Below are positions 50,938 through 59,933 of a stretch of DNA of 64,000 bases, one piece after another. The notes under the pieces are model-generated. The model saw nothing but the letters and a program-made list of their open reading frames with translations, was not told the DNA's origin and searched no databases. Origin of the DNA: Martinezella hainanensis (GTDB lineage: Bacteria > Pseudomonadota > Alphaproteobacteria > Rhizobiales > Rhizobiaceae); assembly GCF_900094555.1 (NCBI RefSeq), contig NZ_FMAC01000008.1, positions 151,485-215,484 of the forward strand, written 5' to 3'. Every line of letters starts with the position of its first letter. Position 1 is the stretch's first letter. A program made the translations under genes and the position numbers.

Positions 50938-53283
50938 ATGTTCATCTTTCGTATGAAGTCGCTTGCGGCCAAGCTGATCTTGGTCACCGGGCTGGCGATT
51001 GCACTCGTTTTGCTGGTTTCCAACTTTCTGCTGATTTCCCAGACCCGCGATCGCGTCGAGACGCTGACCATGGATCAGGCGAATACCGAGGCCAAATCCA
51101 TTTCCAACGAGATCGCCGCCAATGTCGGCGAAATGGCGAGCGCCGCCCGCTCCATGGCCGCCATCATCGGCCGCGGCCACGAAGGCCATACCTTCGACCG
51201 CAAGGGCATGATCAACATCCTCAAGGCGAATGTCGAACAGAACGCCTTTGCCTTCGGCAGCTGGTTCTGCGAGCAGCTCGGCGCGCTGGATGGCAAGACC
51301 ACGGAGCTTGCCAACAACAAGGATCAGGGCGTCAACGACAAGGGTGCCTTCACACCCTACTGGTCGAAGACGAAGGATGGCGGCATCCAGTTCTCGACCT
51401 TCGACAATGATTACACTGCCGCCTGGTGGAAGCTCGCCGCCGACAGCGGCAAGGGCGCGATCACACCGCCCTACCTCGCGCAGGGCACTGATGTCCCGAC
51501 GACCATGAGCTCGATCGCCTATCCTGTCATGTCGGGTGGCAAGCTGATCGGCATTGCAGGCGTCGATATCTCCCTCAATTCGCTTTCGACGAAACTGCAG
51601 AAGATGCAGCCGTTCGGCTCCGGTCGCGTACTTCTGGTTTCCCAGGACAACAAGTGGCTGGTGGCACCAAGCGCCGACCTGCTGATGAAGGACTATAATG
51701 GTTCTGGCGCGGACGTCATCAAGGCAGCTCTGAGCTCCTCTTCCGCAAGCATCCTCAAGAATCTTTCCGATGCAGGCAGCGAAGAATTCGACCGCGTCGT
51801 CTATCCGTTCGCCGTTCCGGGCCTCAATGCCACCTGGGTCGTTCTCATCGACGTACCGCACAGCGCCACCGCGGCCCCGGTACGCGATCAGACCTATATG
51901 ATGATCGTTGCCGGTCTTTTGGTGCTCGCCGCCGTCATGCTCGCTCTCTATGTCGCGGTGCGCAGCTTCGTGCAGAAGCCGCTGGCCGGCCTTGTTGCAA
52001 GCGTCAATCGCCTGAGCGCCGGCAATTACGCCGAACCTGTCGCGGGGCAAGCAGGTGCCGACGAAGTGGGTTCGGTCGCCAAGGCACTGGAAGGTTTCCG
52101 CTTCGCGCTCGCCGATACCAAGCGCCTGGAGGGCGAAGCCAACGACCAGCGTCTGGCCGCCGAAGGCGAGCGCCGCCGTTCGGAGAGCGAACGCAACGAG
52201 AGCGTTACGCTGCAGCGCCATATCGTTGCCATTCTCGGCCAAAGCCTCGCCGAGCTTTCGAAGGGCAATCTTACGCAGCGGATCACGGACGACTTCCCCG
52301 GCGAATATGCCCAGCTCAAGCAGGATTTCAACGCCGCGCTGACGAGCCTTGAAGAGACCGTCCACACCGTCAATGTCAGCGTCGGCAACATCGGCAGCGG
52401 CACCGGCGAAATCAGCAACAGCGCCTCGGATCTCGCCCGCCGCACGGAACAGCAGGCAGCAAGCCTTGAAGAGACGGCTGCGGCCCTCAACGAGCTGACC
52501 GCGCAGGTCAATTCCAGCGCCGAGAACGCCCGCACGGCGGCAAGCAGCGTCAATGCGGCATCGCAGGACGCCGAGCATTCCGGCGAGATCGTGCAGAAGG
52601 CCATTTCTTCCATGCACGGCATCGAGCAATCGTCGCAGGAAGTGTCCCGCATCATCAGTGTCATCGACGAGATCGCCTTCCAGACCAACCTCTTGGCGCT
52701 CAATGCCGGCGTCGAAGCTGCCCGCGCAGGTGAAGCCGGTAAGGGCTTTGCCGTTGTCGCGCAGGAAGTGCGTGAGCTGGCCCAGCGCTCGGCCAATGCC
52801 GCCAAGGAGATCAAGACCTTGATCAATACCTCGGCCGGACAGGTCAAGGAAGGTGTCAATCTGGTCGGCCGCACGGGCGATGCCCTGCATAAGATCGCCC
52901 AGCAGGTGATGGAGATCAACGGCCTGATCCGCCAGATCTCAGCCTCCGCGAGCGAGCAGGCTATTGGTCTGAAGGAAATCAACTCGGCCATGAACCAGAT
53001 GGATCAGGTGACCCAGCAGAATGCCGCGATGGTCGAGGAGACCACCGCCTCCAGCGTGGCGCTTGCCGAGGAAGCTCAGTCGCTCCGGACGCTCGTTGCG
53101 CGCTTCCGCACCGCACGTGCCATCCAGGAGAATACCAGCGCATTGCGGGCAACCGCCCAGCAGATGCGGGCTCCGGCGGCCCCGCGCCGGGCAGCTCCCC
53201 CCGTTGCAGCACCCGCACGCAAGGCAATTCCGCAGATGCAGGGCGCCAATGCACTCGCTCAGGATGACTGGGAAGAGTTCTGA
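50938..53283 (+). CDS. Methyl-accepting chemotaxis protein with dCache-type sensor
   Basis: 781 residues. Helix 1 (about 10-32), a long periplasmic domain (about 35-315) that looks like dCache (FGSWFCEQLGALD, TPYWSKTKDGGIQFS, IAGVDISLNSLSTKL), helix 2 (about 318-342), HAMP segments, then the signalling hairpin IDEIAFQTNLLALNAGVEAA. The C-terminus DDWEEF is a likely CheR/CheB tether. ATG 50938 is chosen because GAGGAA precedes it. Such sensors often bind amino acids or organic acids; ligand unknown. Confidence 0.93.
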   Translation: MFIFRMKSLAAKLILVTGLAIALVLLVSNFLLISQTRDRVETLTMDQANTEAKSISNEIAANVGEMASAARSMAAIIGRGHEGHTFDRKGMINILKANVEQNAFAFGSWFCEQLGALDGKTTELANNKDQGVNDKGAFTPYWSKTKDGGIQFSTFDNDYTAAWWKLAADSGKGAITPPYLAQGTDVPTTMSSIAYPVMSGGKLIGIAGVDISLNSLSTKLQKMQPFGSGRVLLVSQDNKWLVAPSADLLMKDYNGSGADVIKAALSSSSASILKNLSDAGSEEFDRVVYPFAVPGLNATWVVLIDVPHSATAAPVRDQTYMMIVAGLLVLAAVMLALYVAVRSFVQKPLAGLVASVNRLSAGNYAEPVAGQAGADEVGSVAKALEGFRFALADTKRLEGEANDQRLAAEGERRRSESERNESVTLQRHIVAILGQSLAELSKGNLTQRITDDFPGEYAQLKQDFNAALTSLEETVHTVNVSVGNIGSGTGEISNSASDLARRTEQQAASLEETAAALNELTAQVNSSAENARTAASSVNAASQDAEHSGEIVQKAISSMHGIEQSSQEVSRIISVIDEIAFQTNLLALNAGVEAARAGEAGKGFAVVAQEVRELAQRSANAAKEIKTLINTSAGQVKEGVNLVGRTGDALHKIAQQVMEINGLIRQISASASEQAIGLKEINSAMNQMDQVTQQNAAMVEETTASSVALAEEAQSLRTLVARFRTARAIQENTSALRATAQQMRAPAAPRRAAPPVAAPARKAIPQMQGANALAQDDWEEF

Positions 53284-53305
53284 GCCGACCTTGGCTCGAT
53301 GAAAT

Positions 53306-53339
53306 AAAAAGGCCGCCGGATCGCTCCGGCGGCCTTTTT
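53306..53339. terminator. Bidirectional intrinsic terminator
   Basis: AAAAAGGCCGCCGGA (53306-53320), TCGC, TCCGGCGGCCTTTTT (53325-53339), a 15-bp perfect stem between the convergent chemoreceptor and nucleoside hydrolase genes. The A/T runs serve both directions. Confidence 0.9.
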
Positions 53340-53356
53340 CGTAGGTCTTTACTCAG

Positions 53357-54301
53357 TCAGATGCGGGCAAAACGCTCCGTCAGCAGCGCGAAGAAGCCAT
53401 CGGCATCAACGTCGCGCATGACCTTGGCATTGCGCTTGCGGTCGGTGACATGCCACCAATCGACGACGGTCATGCCGACGGTCAGTTCGGACGTCACTTC
53501 GATCTCGACATTGCATTCGCGACCCTTGAAGAGCTCAGGCTTCAGAAGGTAGGCGATAACGGTCGGGTCATGCAGCGGACCGCCGTCCGAGCCATACTTC
53601 TCGATATCGAAGCGCTCGAAGAACTGCAGCATTTCGACCATGGCCTTGGCCGGCGGCGTGCCAACCGCGGCAATACGCTCGACGCGATCCTTGCGCGTCA
53701 GCAGCTTGTGAGTGACGTCGAGCGGCATCATGACGATCGGAACGCCCGAACGGAACACGACGTCTGCCGCCTCCGGGTCGACATAGATGTTGAACTCGGC
53801 CGCCGGCGTGATGTTGCCGCCCTCGAAGAAGCCGCCACCCATCATGACAAGTTCGCGTACACGTCCGACGATTTCAGGCGCCTTCTGGAAGGCCAATGCG
53901 ATGTTGGTCAGCGGGCCGAGCGTGCAGAGCGTGACGGCGCCTTCCGGCTCCTTGCGCAGCGTGTCGATGATGAAATCGACGGCGTGGCCCGGCTGCAGCT
54001 GCATCGTCGGCTCGGACAGGTCCGGACCATCCAGTCCGGTCTTGCCATGCACATGCTCCGCCGTCACCAGCTTGCGCTTCAGCGGCGCGTCGGCACCGGC
54101 AAACACCTTGACGTCGCGACGATCGCAGAGCTCGCAGACGATGCGGGCATTGCGGCTCGTCAGGCTCAGCGGCACGTTGCCGGCAACCGCGGTAATGCCG
54201 AGCACCTCGATCTCCTCGCGGCTCCCGAAGGCGAGAAAGATCGCCGCGGCGTCGTCCTGACCAGGGTCGGTATCGATAATGATTTTTCTAGGTTCGGTCA
54301 T
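53357..54301 (-). CDS. Nucleoside hydrolase
   Basis: 314-residue Ca2+-dependent N-ribohydrolase of the IunH family, splitting nucleosides to base and ribose. The metal cluster is IIIDTDPGQDDAAAI (residues 8-22), and TLGPLTNIALAFQ, MMGGGFFEGGNITPAAEFNIYVDPEAA and the late GGPLHDPTVIAYLL complete the active site. No signal peptide, so cytoplasmic. Ribose produced could feed RbsK. Specificity (purine, pyrimidine, mixed) not decidable. Confidence 0.93.
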   Translation of the reverse strand: MTEPRKIIIDTDPGQDDAAAIFLAFGSREEIEVLGITAVAGNVPLSLTSRNARIVCELCDRRDVKVFAGADAPLKRKLVTAEHVHGKTGLDGPDLSEPTMQLQPGHAVDFIIDTLRKEPEGAVTLCTLGPLTNIALAFQKAPEIVGRVRELVMMGGGFFEGGNITPAAEFNIYVDPEAADVVFRSGVPIVMMPLDVTHKLLTRKDRVERIAAVGTPPAKAMVEMLQFFERFDIEKYGSDGGPLHDPTVIAYLLKPELFKGRECNVEIEVTSELTVGMTVVDWWHVTDRKRNAKVMRDVDADGFFALLTERFARI

Positions 54302-54503
54302 ATCTGTAACTTTCCTCCGGTGCAGATCGACAGGCTTTGTCGCGGGTCCGGTCCGGCTTTGTCAAGCGCTCGCTCGTCATGGCATGAAACGATTCTTCAC
54401 CATGGATTTCGATCTCGCAAATGCGAAGACGCGATGGCTTGCACTCACAGGCGCGTACTCCCATATTAGGGACAACCGGGTGCTGAAGATCAGGTCCGGA
54501 ACG

Positions 54504-54523
54504 GTCGCTTGACACCCAAGGAC
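54504..54523 (+). promoter_or_regulatory. ROSE-like RNA thermometer hairpin of the hsp20 gene
   Basis: In the leader, GTC-G-CTTG (54504-54511) pairs with CAAG-GAC (54517-54523) around ACACC, leaving one bulged G and burying the ribosome site AAGGA (54518-54522). The bulged G opposite the Shine-Dalgarno inside a UCGCU stretch is the key feature of rhizobial ROSE elements, which unfold on heating. Further upstream helices (54385-54500) are likely but not resolved. Confidence 0.6.
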
Positions 54524-54532
54524 TTTGAGACG

Positions 54533-54964
54533 ATGAGCCGGACGACTCCCTTTGCCAGCCCGCTGCTTCTGGGCTTTGATACTATGGAAAAGACGCTTGA
54601 GCGGATTTCCAAGGCCAGCGACGGTTACCCTCCCTACAATATCGAACGGATGCGTGCGGATCGCCTTTCCGGCGAGCCGGAGCGGTTGCGCATCACGCTG
54701 GCTGTCGCCGGCTTTTCCGAAGACGAGCTCGATGTCACGACGGAAGAAAACCAGCTGCTGATCCGCGGTCGCCAGATCGAGCAGGGCGAGCGCGATTATC
54801 TCTATCGCGGTATCGCCGCCCGACAGTTCCAGCGTGTTTTCGTTCTCGCCGACGGCATGCAGGTGCTCGGCGCCACGCTGAAGAACGGCTTGCTCGCCGT
54901 CGATCTCATTCGGCCCGAACCCGACCGTATAGTAAAGAAAATTAACATTTCGGTCTCACAGTAG
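54533..54964 (+). CDS. Small heat-shock protein, Hsp20/IbpA type
   Basis: 143-residue ATP-independent holdase. Alpha-crystallin domain about residues 35-125: LRITLAVAGFSEDELDVTTEENQLLIRG in the first half and GIAARQFQRVFVLADGMQV then the ATLKNGLLAVDL (GxL-like) strand. The N-terminus MSRTTPFASPLLLGFDTMEK is the class A rhizobial type. Start at 54533 follows AAGGA. Translation is probably heat-controlled by the hairpin in the leader. DUF1150 gene downstream. Confidence 0.92.
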   Translation: MSRTTPFASPLLLGFDTMEKTLERISKASDGYPPYNIERMRADRLSGEPERLRITLAVAGFSEDELDVTTEENQLLIRGRQIEQGERDYLYRGIAARQFQRVFVLADGMQVLGATLKNGLLAVDLIRPEPDRIVKKINISVSQ

Positions 54965-54975
54965 GACAACGGCCT

Positions 54976-55088
54976 AGAGCCGGACGATTTCAGGCCGAAT
55001 CGGCCTGAAGTCTGAATCGGCTCTAGAATCAAAGAACTAGAGCACGACATCGCCCGAAAGCCGCTCACACTTTTCGGCATCATGCTCT
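54976..55088. repeat. RIME-like mosaic element, copy 1
   Basis: 113 bases built of two palindromes, AGAGCCGGACGATTTCAGGC… and …AGAGCACGACATC…CATGCTCT. Its reverse complement aligns over its whole length with 59934-60046. It separates hsp20 from the DUF1150 gene. Matches the description of rhizobial intergenic mosaic elements. Confidence 0.8.
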
Positions 55089-55122
55089 GGAGCCGTTGGT
55101 CCCTCATACTGGAGGTACGAGC

Positions 55123-55380
55123 ATGTTGTTGAAAGAAGCTACCGCCCGCCTGACCGCATCCGAACTTGCCAATATCGGCACCGGTGAGGTCGCCTACATC
55201 AGAAAAATGGATTGGTCCGAGGTATCCCGCTGCTTCCCGGAAGCGCCCGATATTGATCCGGATGTCGATCTCTGGGCGCTTTTCGGCGCCGACGGCACCC
55301 CGATCCTGTTGACGGACAATCGCTCCAGCACCTTCTACCGTGCTGCGGAAGACGAATTGAAGACGGTCAGCCTGCACTGA
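55123..55380 (+). CDS. DUF1150 family protein
   Basis: 85 residues, acidic, no signal or membrane segment. ELANIGTGEVAYIRKM and DLWALFGADGTPILLTDNR are the family landmarks. Members are nearly always found beside small heat-shock genes in rhizobia, as here, so a role in the heat response is inferred. ATG 55123 is preceded by GGAGG at about 10 bases. Confidence 0.85.
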   Translation: MLLKEATARLTASELANIGTGEVAYIRKMDWSEVSRCFPEAPDIDPDVDLWALFGADGTPILLTDNRSSTFYRAAEDELKTVSLH

Positions 55381-55541
55381 CTATGAGCGTCGCCCGACGG
55401 TGAAACTCACCGTCCGCAAGGACCGCATCGAACCGGCCCCACCTGGCAACGCATGCGCATGATCCAGACCGCCCAAAGCGGCGGTCCTCACGGGATGATG
55501 CAAATATCTCAATCTGAAATTTTCGCCCGCAATTGGAACGA

Positions 55542-56243
55542 TCAGACCCTCTTGAAGGTCAGATAGGCCGATGAGCGTCCCTCGCGGCGGGCCTTTGCCT
55601 CGTAGCGCGTGCTCGGCCAGCCCTCATAGGGCGTCAGCCAGTCGGCAGCGTTTTGGGCTGTCCACTCGAAGCCGCCATGCGCCTGACAATGCTGCAGCGT
55701 CCAATTGACATAAGTGTCGATGTCGGAGGCAAAGCAGAAAAGCGCACCGGGCTTCAGGACGCGGTGGAAACGGGCAAGGTTCACCTGTGAAACGAAGCGG
55801 CGCTTCCAGTGCTTCTTCTTCGGCCAGGGGTCGGGATAGAGCAGGTCGATCTGATCCAGGCAGCCATCCGGCAGCCAATCCAGCACCTGCGTCGCGTCGT
55901 CATTGTAGACGCGGATATTGTGTGCGCCTGCCTCTTCGACGCGCGCAAGCAGCTTCTGCATCGAATTGACAAAGGGCTCGACACCGATGAAACCGGTCTT
56001 TGGCTGCTCCAGCGCCCTGTGGATGAGATGCTCCCCACCGCCGAAGCCGATCTCCAGGCGCAGACGCTCTGATGGCGCCGGGAAGAGATCGTTCAGCGGC
56101 TGCGGCGCCGGAGCGGAAAGATCGACGATGAACTGCGGCAGCAATGCTTCCAGCTTTTCAGCCTGCTGGCCGCGCAAGGCCTTACCCTTGCGCCGGCCGA
56201 AGAATGCTTCCGTCGCCCGCGACCGGCGCTCGGTATCGATCAT
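55542..56243 (-). CDS. trmB: tRNA (guanine-N7-)-methyltransferase
   Basis: 233 residues. Methylates G46 of tRNA. SAM motif EIGFGGGEHLIHRALEQP (about 62-79), the substrate region LLYPDPWPKKKHWKRRF (PDPWxKxxHxKRR, about 134-150) and a late TPYEGWPSTRYEAKARREG are characteristic. It overlaps metK by ATGA, pairing the methyltransferase with the synthase of its methyl donor. Confidence 0.95.
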   Translation of the reverse strand: MIDTERRSRATEAFFGRRKGKALRGQQAEKLEALLPQFIVDLSAPAPQPLNDLFPAPSERLRLEIGFGGGEHLIHRALEQPKTGFIGVEPFVNSMQKLLARVEEAGAHNIRVYNDDATQVLDWLPDGCLDQIDLLYPDPWPKKKHWKRRFVSQVNLARFHRVLKPGALFCFASDIDTYVNWTLQHCQAHGGFEWTAQNAADWLTPYEGWPSTRYEAKARREGRSSAYLTFKRV

Positions 56244-57493
56244 GCGGCTTCCCGGAGCTTCACGGCTTCCTTGAGGGCCTTCACCAGGTCCGTACGCTCC
56301 CAGGAGAAGGAGCCGTCGCGACCGGCCTTGCGGCCGAAGTGACCGTAAGCCGAGGTCTTGGCGTAGATCGGCTTGTTGAGGTCGAGGTGGCGGCGGATGC
56401 CGGTCGGCGAGAGGTCCATGTTCTTGCGGATGGCCGCTTCGACCTGATCCTCGGTCACGCCCTTGCCGGTACCGTGCAGGTCGACATAGATCGACAGCGG
56501 CTGGGCAACGCCGATGGCGTAGGAGAGCTGGATCGTGCAGCGATCAGAAAGACCGGCAGCGACGACGTTCTTCGCCAGATAGCGGGCGGCGTAGGCCGCA
56601 GAACGGTCGACCTTGGTCGTGTCCTTGCCGGAGAAGGCACCGCCGCCATGCGGGGCTGCGCCGCCGTAGGTGTCGACGATGATCTTGCGGCCGGTGAGGC
56701 CGGCGTCGCCGTCGGGGCCGCCGATGACGAACTTGCCCGTGGGGTTGATGTACCACTTGCAATCGGGGGCGATCTTCAGGTCGCCGAGCGCTTCGACGAT
56801 ATAGGGCTCGACAACGGCGCGAACCTTCTTCGAGTCCCAGCTCTCATCGAGATGCTGGGTCGATAGCACGATCGAGGTCACTTCCGACGGCTTGCCGTCA
56901 ACATAACGGACCGTTACCTGGCTCTTGGCGTCCGGGCCGAGCTTGGCGACTTCACCGTCGCCCTTCTTGCGGGCGGCGGCGAGCAGCTGCAGGATCTTGT
57001 GCGAATAGTAGATCGGCGCCGGCATGAGATCGGGCGTTTCCTTGCAGGCGTAGCCGAACATGATGCCCTGGTCGCCGGCACCTTCGTCACCCTGCTGGTC
57101 GGCGGCATTGTCGACGCCCTGGGCGATGTCGGCGGACTGCGAGTGCAGCAGCACGTCGATGCGCGCCTTCTTCCAGTGGAAGCCGTCCTGCTCGTAGCCG
57201 ATATCCTTGATGGCGCGGCGTGCAGCAGCCTTGAACTTCGATGGATTGATGACGTCGTTGCCGTCCTTATCCTTCTTCATCAGGCTCGGCGGCAGACGCA
57301 CTTCACCGGCGATGACGACGCGGTTGGTGGTGGCAAGGGTCTCGCATGCAATGCGCACGGTCCAGGGGTTTACGCCGGTCTTTGTGGCCTCGCGGTAAAC
57401 CAGATCGACAATTTCATCGGAAATGCGGTCACAAACTTTATCCGGGTGACCTTCGGCAACAGACTCACTCGTAAACAGATAATTCGCGCGCAT
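56240..57493 (-). CDS. metK: S-adenosylmethionine synthase
   Basis: 417 residues. Makes SAM from methionine and ATP. GHPDKVCDRISDEIVD (about 16-31), DQGIMFGYAC (about 140) and the P-loop-like GGGAFSGKDTTKVDRSAAY (about 275-293) are diagnostic. Longer than the 384-residue E. coli enzyme because of alpha-type insertions. An AT-rich palindrome 72-95 bases upstream is a candidate regulator site; no SAM riboswitch was recognised. Confidence 0.96.
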   Translation of the reverse strand: MRANYLFTSESVAEGHPDKVCDRISDEIVDLVYREATKTGVNPWTVRIACETLATTNRVVIAGEVRLPPSLMKKDKDGNDVINPSKFKAAARRAIKDIGYEQDGFHWKKARIDVLLHSQSADIAQGVDNAADQQGDEGAGDQGIMFGYACKETPDLMPAPIYYSHKILQLLAAARKKGDGEVAKLGPDAKSQVTVRYVDGKPSEVTSIVLSTQHLDESWDSKKVRAVVEPYIVEALGDLKIAPDCKWYINPTGKFVIGGPDGDAGLTGRKIIVDTYGGAAPHGGGAFSGKDTTKVDRSAAYAARYLAKNVVAAGLSDRCTIQLSYAIGVAQPLSIYVDLHGTGKGVTEDQVEAAIRKNMDLSPTGIRRHLDLNKPIYAKTSAYGHFGRKAGRDGSFSWERTDLVKALKEAVKLREAA

Positions 57494-57564
57494 GCGGGAT
57501 TCCCCTCAAAGAACAAATCTCTGCTTTTGATATTCGTCTCCGCCTCGAAAAACAAGCCGCACAA

Positions 57565-57588
57565 GGACATAAATATATCTTTATATCC
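57565..57588. promoter_or_regulatory. AT-rich palindrome upstream of metK
   Basis: GGACATAAATATATCTTTATATCC, symmetric at 10 of 12 paired positions, 72 bases before metK. Resembles ATAAAGATAT-type motifs found before methionine-cycle genes in Rhizobiales, which are thought to be sites of an ArsR-type SAH-responsive regulator; that link is from memory and is inference. Confidence 0.45.
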
Positions 57589-57621
57589 CTGCTCAAGTGA
57601 TAAAATTTTGCCGTAAATAGC

Positions 57622-57646
57622 GAAAAGGCGGCCAAAATGACCGCCT
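57622..57646 (-). terminator. Terminator after praR
   Basis: On the minus strand AGGCGG (57646-57641) and CCGCCT (57631-57626) form a 6-bp stem followed by TTTCGC, 35 bases after the praR stop and before the metK promoter region. Confidence 0.55.
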
Positions 57647-57680
57647 CTCGACTTTGTCGGTTTAACCCCGCCTCGAAGGG

Positions 57681-58103
57681 CTACTCGGCATCCGCCTCGG
57701 CCGCGAGCGCCTTGACCAACTCGACAACCTTGCGTCGGACCTTGCCATCGGAAATTTTCACGAAGGCGCGGTTGAGCTGCAATCCTTCCGAAGAAGACAG
57801 AAAGTCGACGACGTAGTTGGAGCTGGATGCTTCGGCCATGCCACCCGCGCCGGCCGAATGCTCGCCCGGTGCATCCTCGAAGAAGAAGGAAACCGGGACA
57901 TTGAGGATGCTGGAGATATTCTGCAGGCGGCTGGCGCCGACGCGATTGGTGCCTTTTTCGTATTTCTGAATTTGCTGAAACGTAATTCCGAGGCTTTCGC
58001 CGAGTTTCTCCTGGCTCATGCCAAGCATCGTTCGGCGGAGGCGTATGCGGCTACCGACATGAATGTCGATGGGGTTCGGCTTCTTTTTATTCTCAATCAT
58101 CAT
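57681..58103 (-). CDS. praR: XRE-family regulator PraR/PhrR
   Basis: 140 residues. Cro/CI helix-turn-helix at about 15-70 (IRLRRTMLGMSQEKLGESLGITFQQIQKYEKGTNRV). The C-terminal half contains FLSSSEGLQLNRAFVKISDGKVRRKVVELVKALA, the conserved tail of the rhizobial PraR/PhrR proteins, which affect biofilm, quorum sensing and acid response. Its place between lnt (actA) and metK is the rhizobial order. A CCTA-ACA-TAGG repeat sits just upstream of its start and could be autoregulatory. Confidence 0.88.
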   Translation of the reverse strand: MMIENKKKPNPIDIHVGSRIRLRRTMLGMSQEKLGESLGITFQQIQKYEKGTNRVGASRLQNISSILNVPVSFFFEDAPGEHSAGAGGMAEASSSNYVVDFLSSSEGLQLNRAFVKISDGKVRRKVVELVKALAAEADAE

Positions 58104-58251
58104 TTTACCCTAACATAGGTTGAATTCAGGACCTGCCACCCGGTACCCTTCACCACCCCTATAACGCCACGTTGCAGCCGACGCCCCCAAGGCCTCCAGT
58201 CTACGTTCGAAAGGCGGACATCTAGCACTATGCAATTTTAGGGTTTTTTGG

Positions 58252-59853
58252 TCAATTCACCCTGAAAATAAAACCCATGCGCGAAATTGCGGCAATTATG
58301 CCGACTGCTCCGATGATCAACCAAAAGTATGTTTTTCTGGATTTATCGTCGATGCGCGATACGGTTGCGCCACCTAAAGTGGTATCAATGAAGCCTTGTT
58401 GATTATAATCGATACCAGAAAGCACCCGTCCGTGTGCATCAACAAATGCTGAAATGCCTGTATTGGCGCTTCGAATCAGCGGCAGCCCCTGCTCCACCGC
58501 CCTCACCCTTGCCTGCAGGAAATGCTGGTATGGACCGGGCGTATCGCCGAACCAGCCGTCATTCGTAACGTTGAGAATGGCATCGGCCTGCCGGATCCCC
58601 GCCGTCATCTCGTTCGGGAAGATGATCTCGTAGCAGATCAGCGGATAGAATTTGACGCCGTCGGGCATGGCCAGCAATTGCCGCTTGGTGGCCGCTGAAA
58701 ATCCCCCAGGCAGCTCCACGACGTTCTCGATGCCGAGATAGCTCAGAATATGCTCGAAAGGCACATATTCGCCGAAGGGGACGAGATGGGTCTTGTCGGA
58801 CGCGCCGATGATCTGCCCGCGGCCGTCGATGACATAGATCGAATTGTAATAGCGCGGCTCGACGCCCGGCCCCATGTCTTCAACGCGGACGGCGCCGGTG
58901 ATCAGGATCTGATCGTCTTCGAGCTGATCCGCGATGCGGGCGAGCGCATCGCGATTATCGGTCAGGATGAAAGGCACGGCCGTTTCCGGCCAGACGATGA
59001 TGTCGGGCCGCTTGCCGCCATTCGCAGGCGGCTGGACCGAAAGCGCCAGATGCTTGTCGAAGATGGCGGCGCGATCGGCAGTCGTGTCCATCTTGGTTTC
59101 CTGATCGATGGACGGCTGCACGATACGCACGACCGGCGCGGTCCTGGCGTCAGTGAGCGGTGCTTCCGGCTGACTCAGTGCGTAGTAGCCATAGCCAAAA
59201 TGGGCCGCGGCGATGAGGGCGGCAAGGCCTATCCCCGGCACCCGCCCCTGGCGCGTACCGAGCAGCGCGGGTGCGGCGAAGACGAAGACGGCAAGCACGG
59301 TGACCCCGAGCATGCCGATCACATGCGCCGACTGCATCATCAGCGGAGTAGGCATGGCGCCATAGCCGATGGCATTCCAGGGAAAGCCGGTAAAGAGAAA
59401 GCTGCGCAGCCATTCCAGAATACCGAAGCTGAAGGCGAGCGCCGCGATCCGCCCCATGCCATCGGACCACAGGATGCGGGCAAGTACGGTCGCGACGCCG
59501 TAGAAGACAGCCAAGAAGGCGGGAAGGCCGAGGATTGCCAGCGGCAAGGCCCATGCGAACTCGTCGGCATCGATCAGCAGCGCATGGCCGAGCCACCAGA
59601 GACCAGCAACGAAATAGCCGAAGCCGAACAGCCAGCCGGTGAAGAAAGCCGGCCACAGCCGCCCGAGCAGGCCGCTATCCGGGCTGGCGGCGACACCGTC
59701 CAGCAGCCAGACCAGCAGCGTAAAGGAGATGAACATCGCCGCAAAGAAGCCGAAGGGCGGCAATGCCAGCACGCCGACGGCACCGGCTAAAATCGTAAGC
59801 AATGCACGTTTGAAACCCCAGACGAGGATCACCCTGCCCGAAAGCCATTCCAT
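58252..59853 (-). CDS. lnt: Apolipoprotein N-acyltransferase
   Basis: 533 residues. Adds the third acyl chain to lipoproteins on the periplasmic face of the inner membrane. Hydrophobic helices fill residues 1-235 and a last one lies near 510-528. The nitrilase-like domain carries the triad Glu290 (WPETAVPF), Lys354 (SDKTHLVPFGEY) and Cys407 (CYEIIFP). In Sinorhizobium it is known as actA, needed for acid tolerance. First of the lnt-side genes; praR is 148 bases downstream on the same strand. Confidence 0.95.
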   Translation of the reverse strand: MEWLSGRVILVWGFKRALLTILAGAVGVLALPPFGFFAAMFISFTLLVWLLDGVAASPDSGLLGRLWPAFFTGWLFGFGYFVAGLWWLGHALLIDADEFAWALPLAILGLPAFLAVFYGVATVLARILWSDGMGRIAALAFSFGILEWLRSFLFTGFPWNAIGYGAMPTPLMMQSAHVIGMLGVTVLAVFVFAAPALLGTRQGRVPGIGLAALIAAAHFGYGYYALSQPEAPLTDARTAPVVRIVQPSIDQETKMDTTADRAAIFDKHLALSVQPPANGGKRPDIIVWPETAVPFILTDNRDALARIADQLEDDQILITGAVRVEDMGPGVEPRYYNSIYVIDGRGQIIGASDKTHLVPFGEYVPFEHILSYLGIENVVELPGGFSAATKRQLLAMPDGVKFYPLICYEIIFPNEMTAGIRQADAILNVTNDGWFGDTPGPYQHFLQARVRAVEQGLPLIRSANTGISAFVDAHGRVLSGIDYNQQGFIDTTLGGATVSRIDDKSRKTYFWLIIGAVGIIAAISRMGFIFRVN

Positions 59854-59933
59854 GCGCCAGCTCCGTCCAATCGCGAATCAATTGGGCGCAGTCTTTCAAA
59901 AATGCAGCGATTTGTCCCGTTGAAGCGCCGATT

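Noticed and set aside
50851..52890. 679-codon minus-strand frame opposite the second chemoreceptor
   Set aside because: Antisense shadow; the plus-strand frame has complete sensor, HAMP and signalling motifs.
57494..57610. SAM riboswitch ahead of metK
   Set aside because: No SAM-I, SAM-II or SAH core pattern could be recognised; only an AT-rich DNA palindrome is present.
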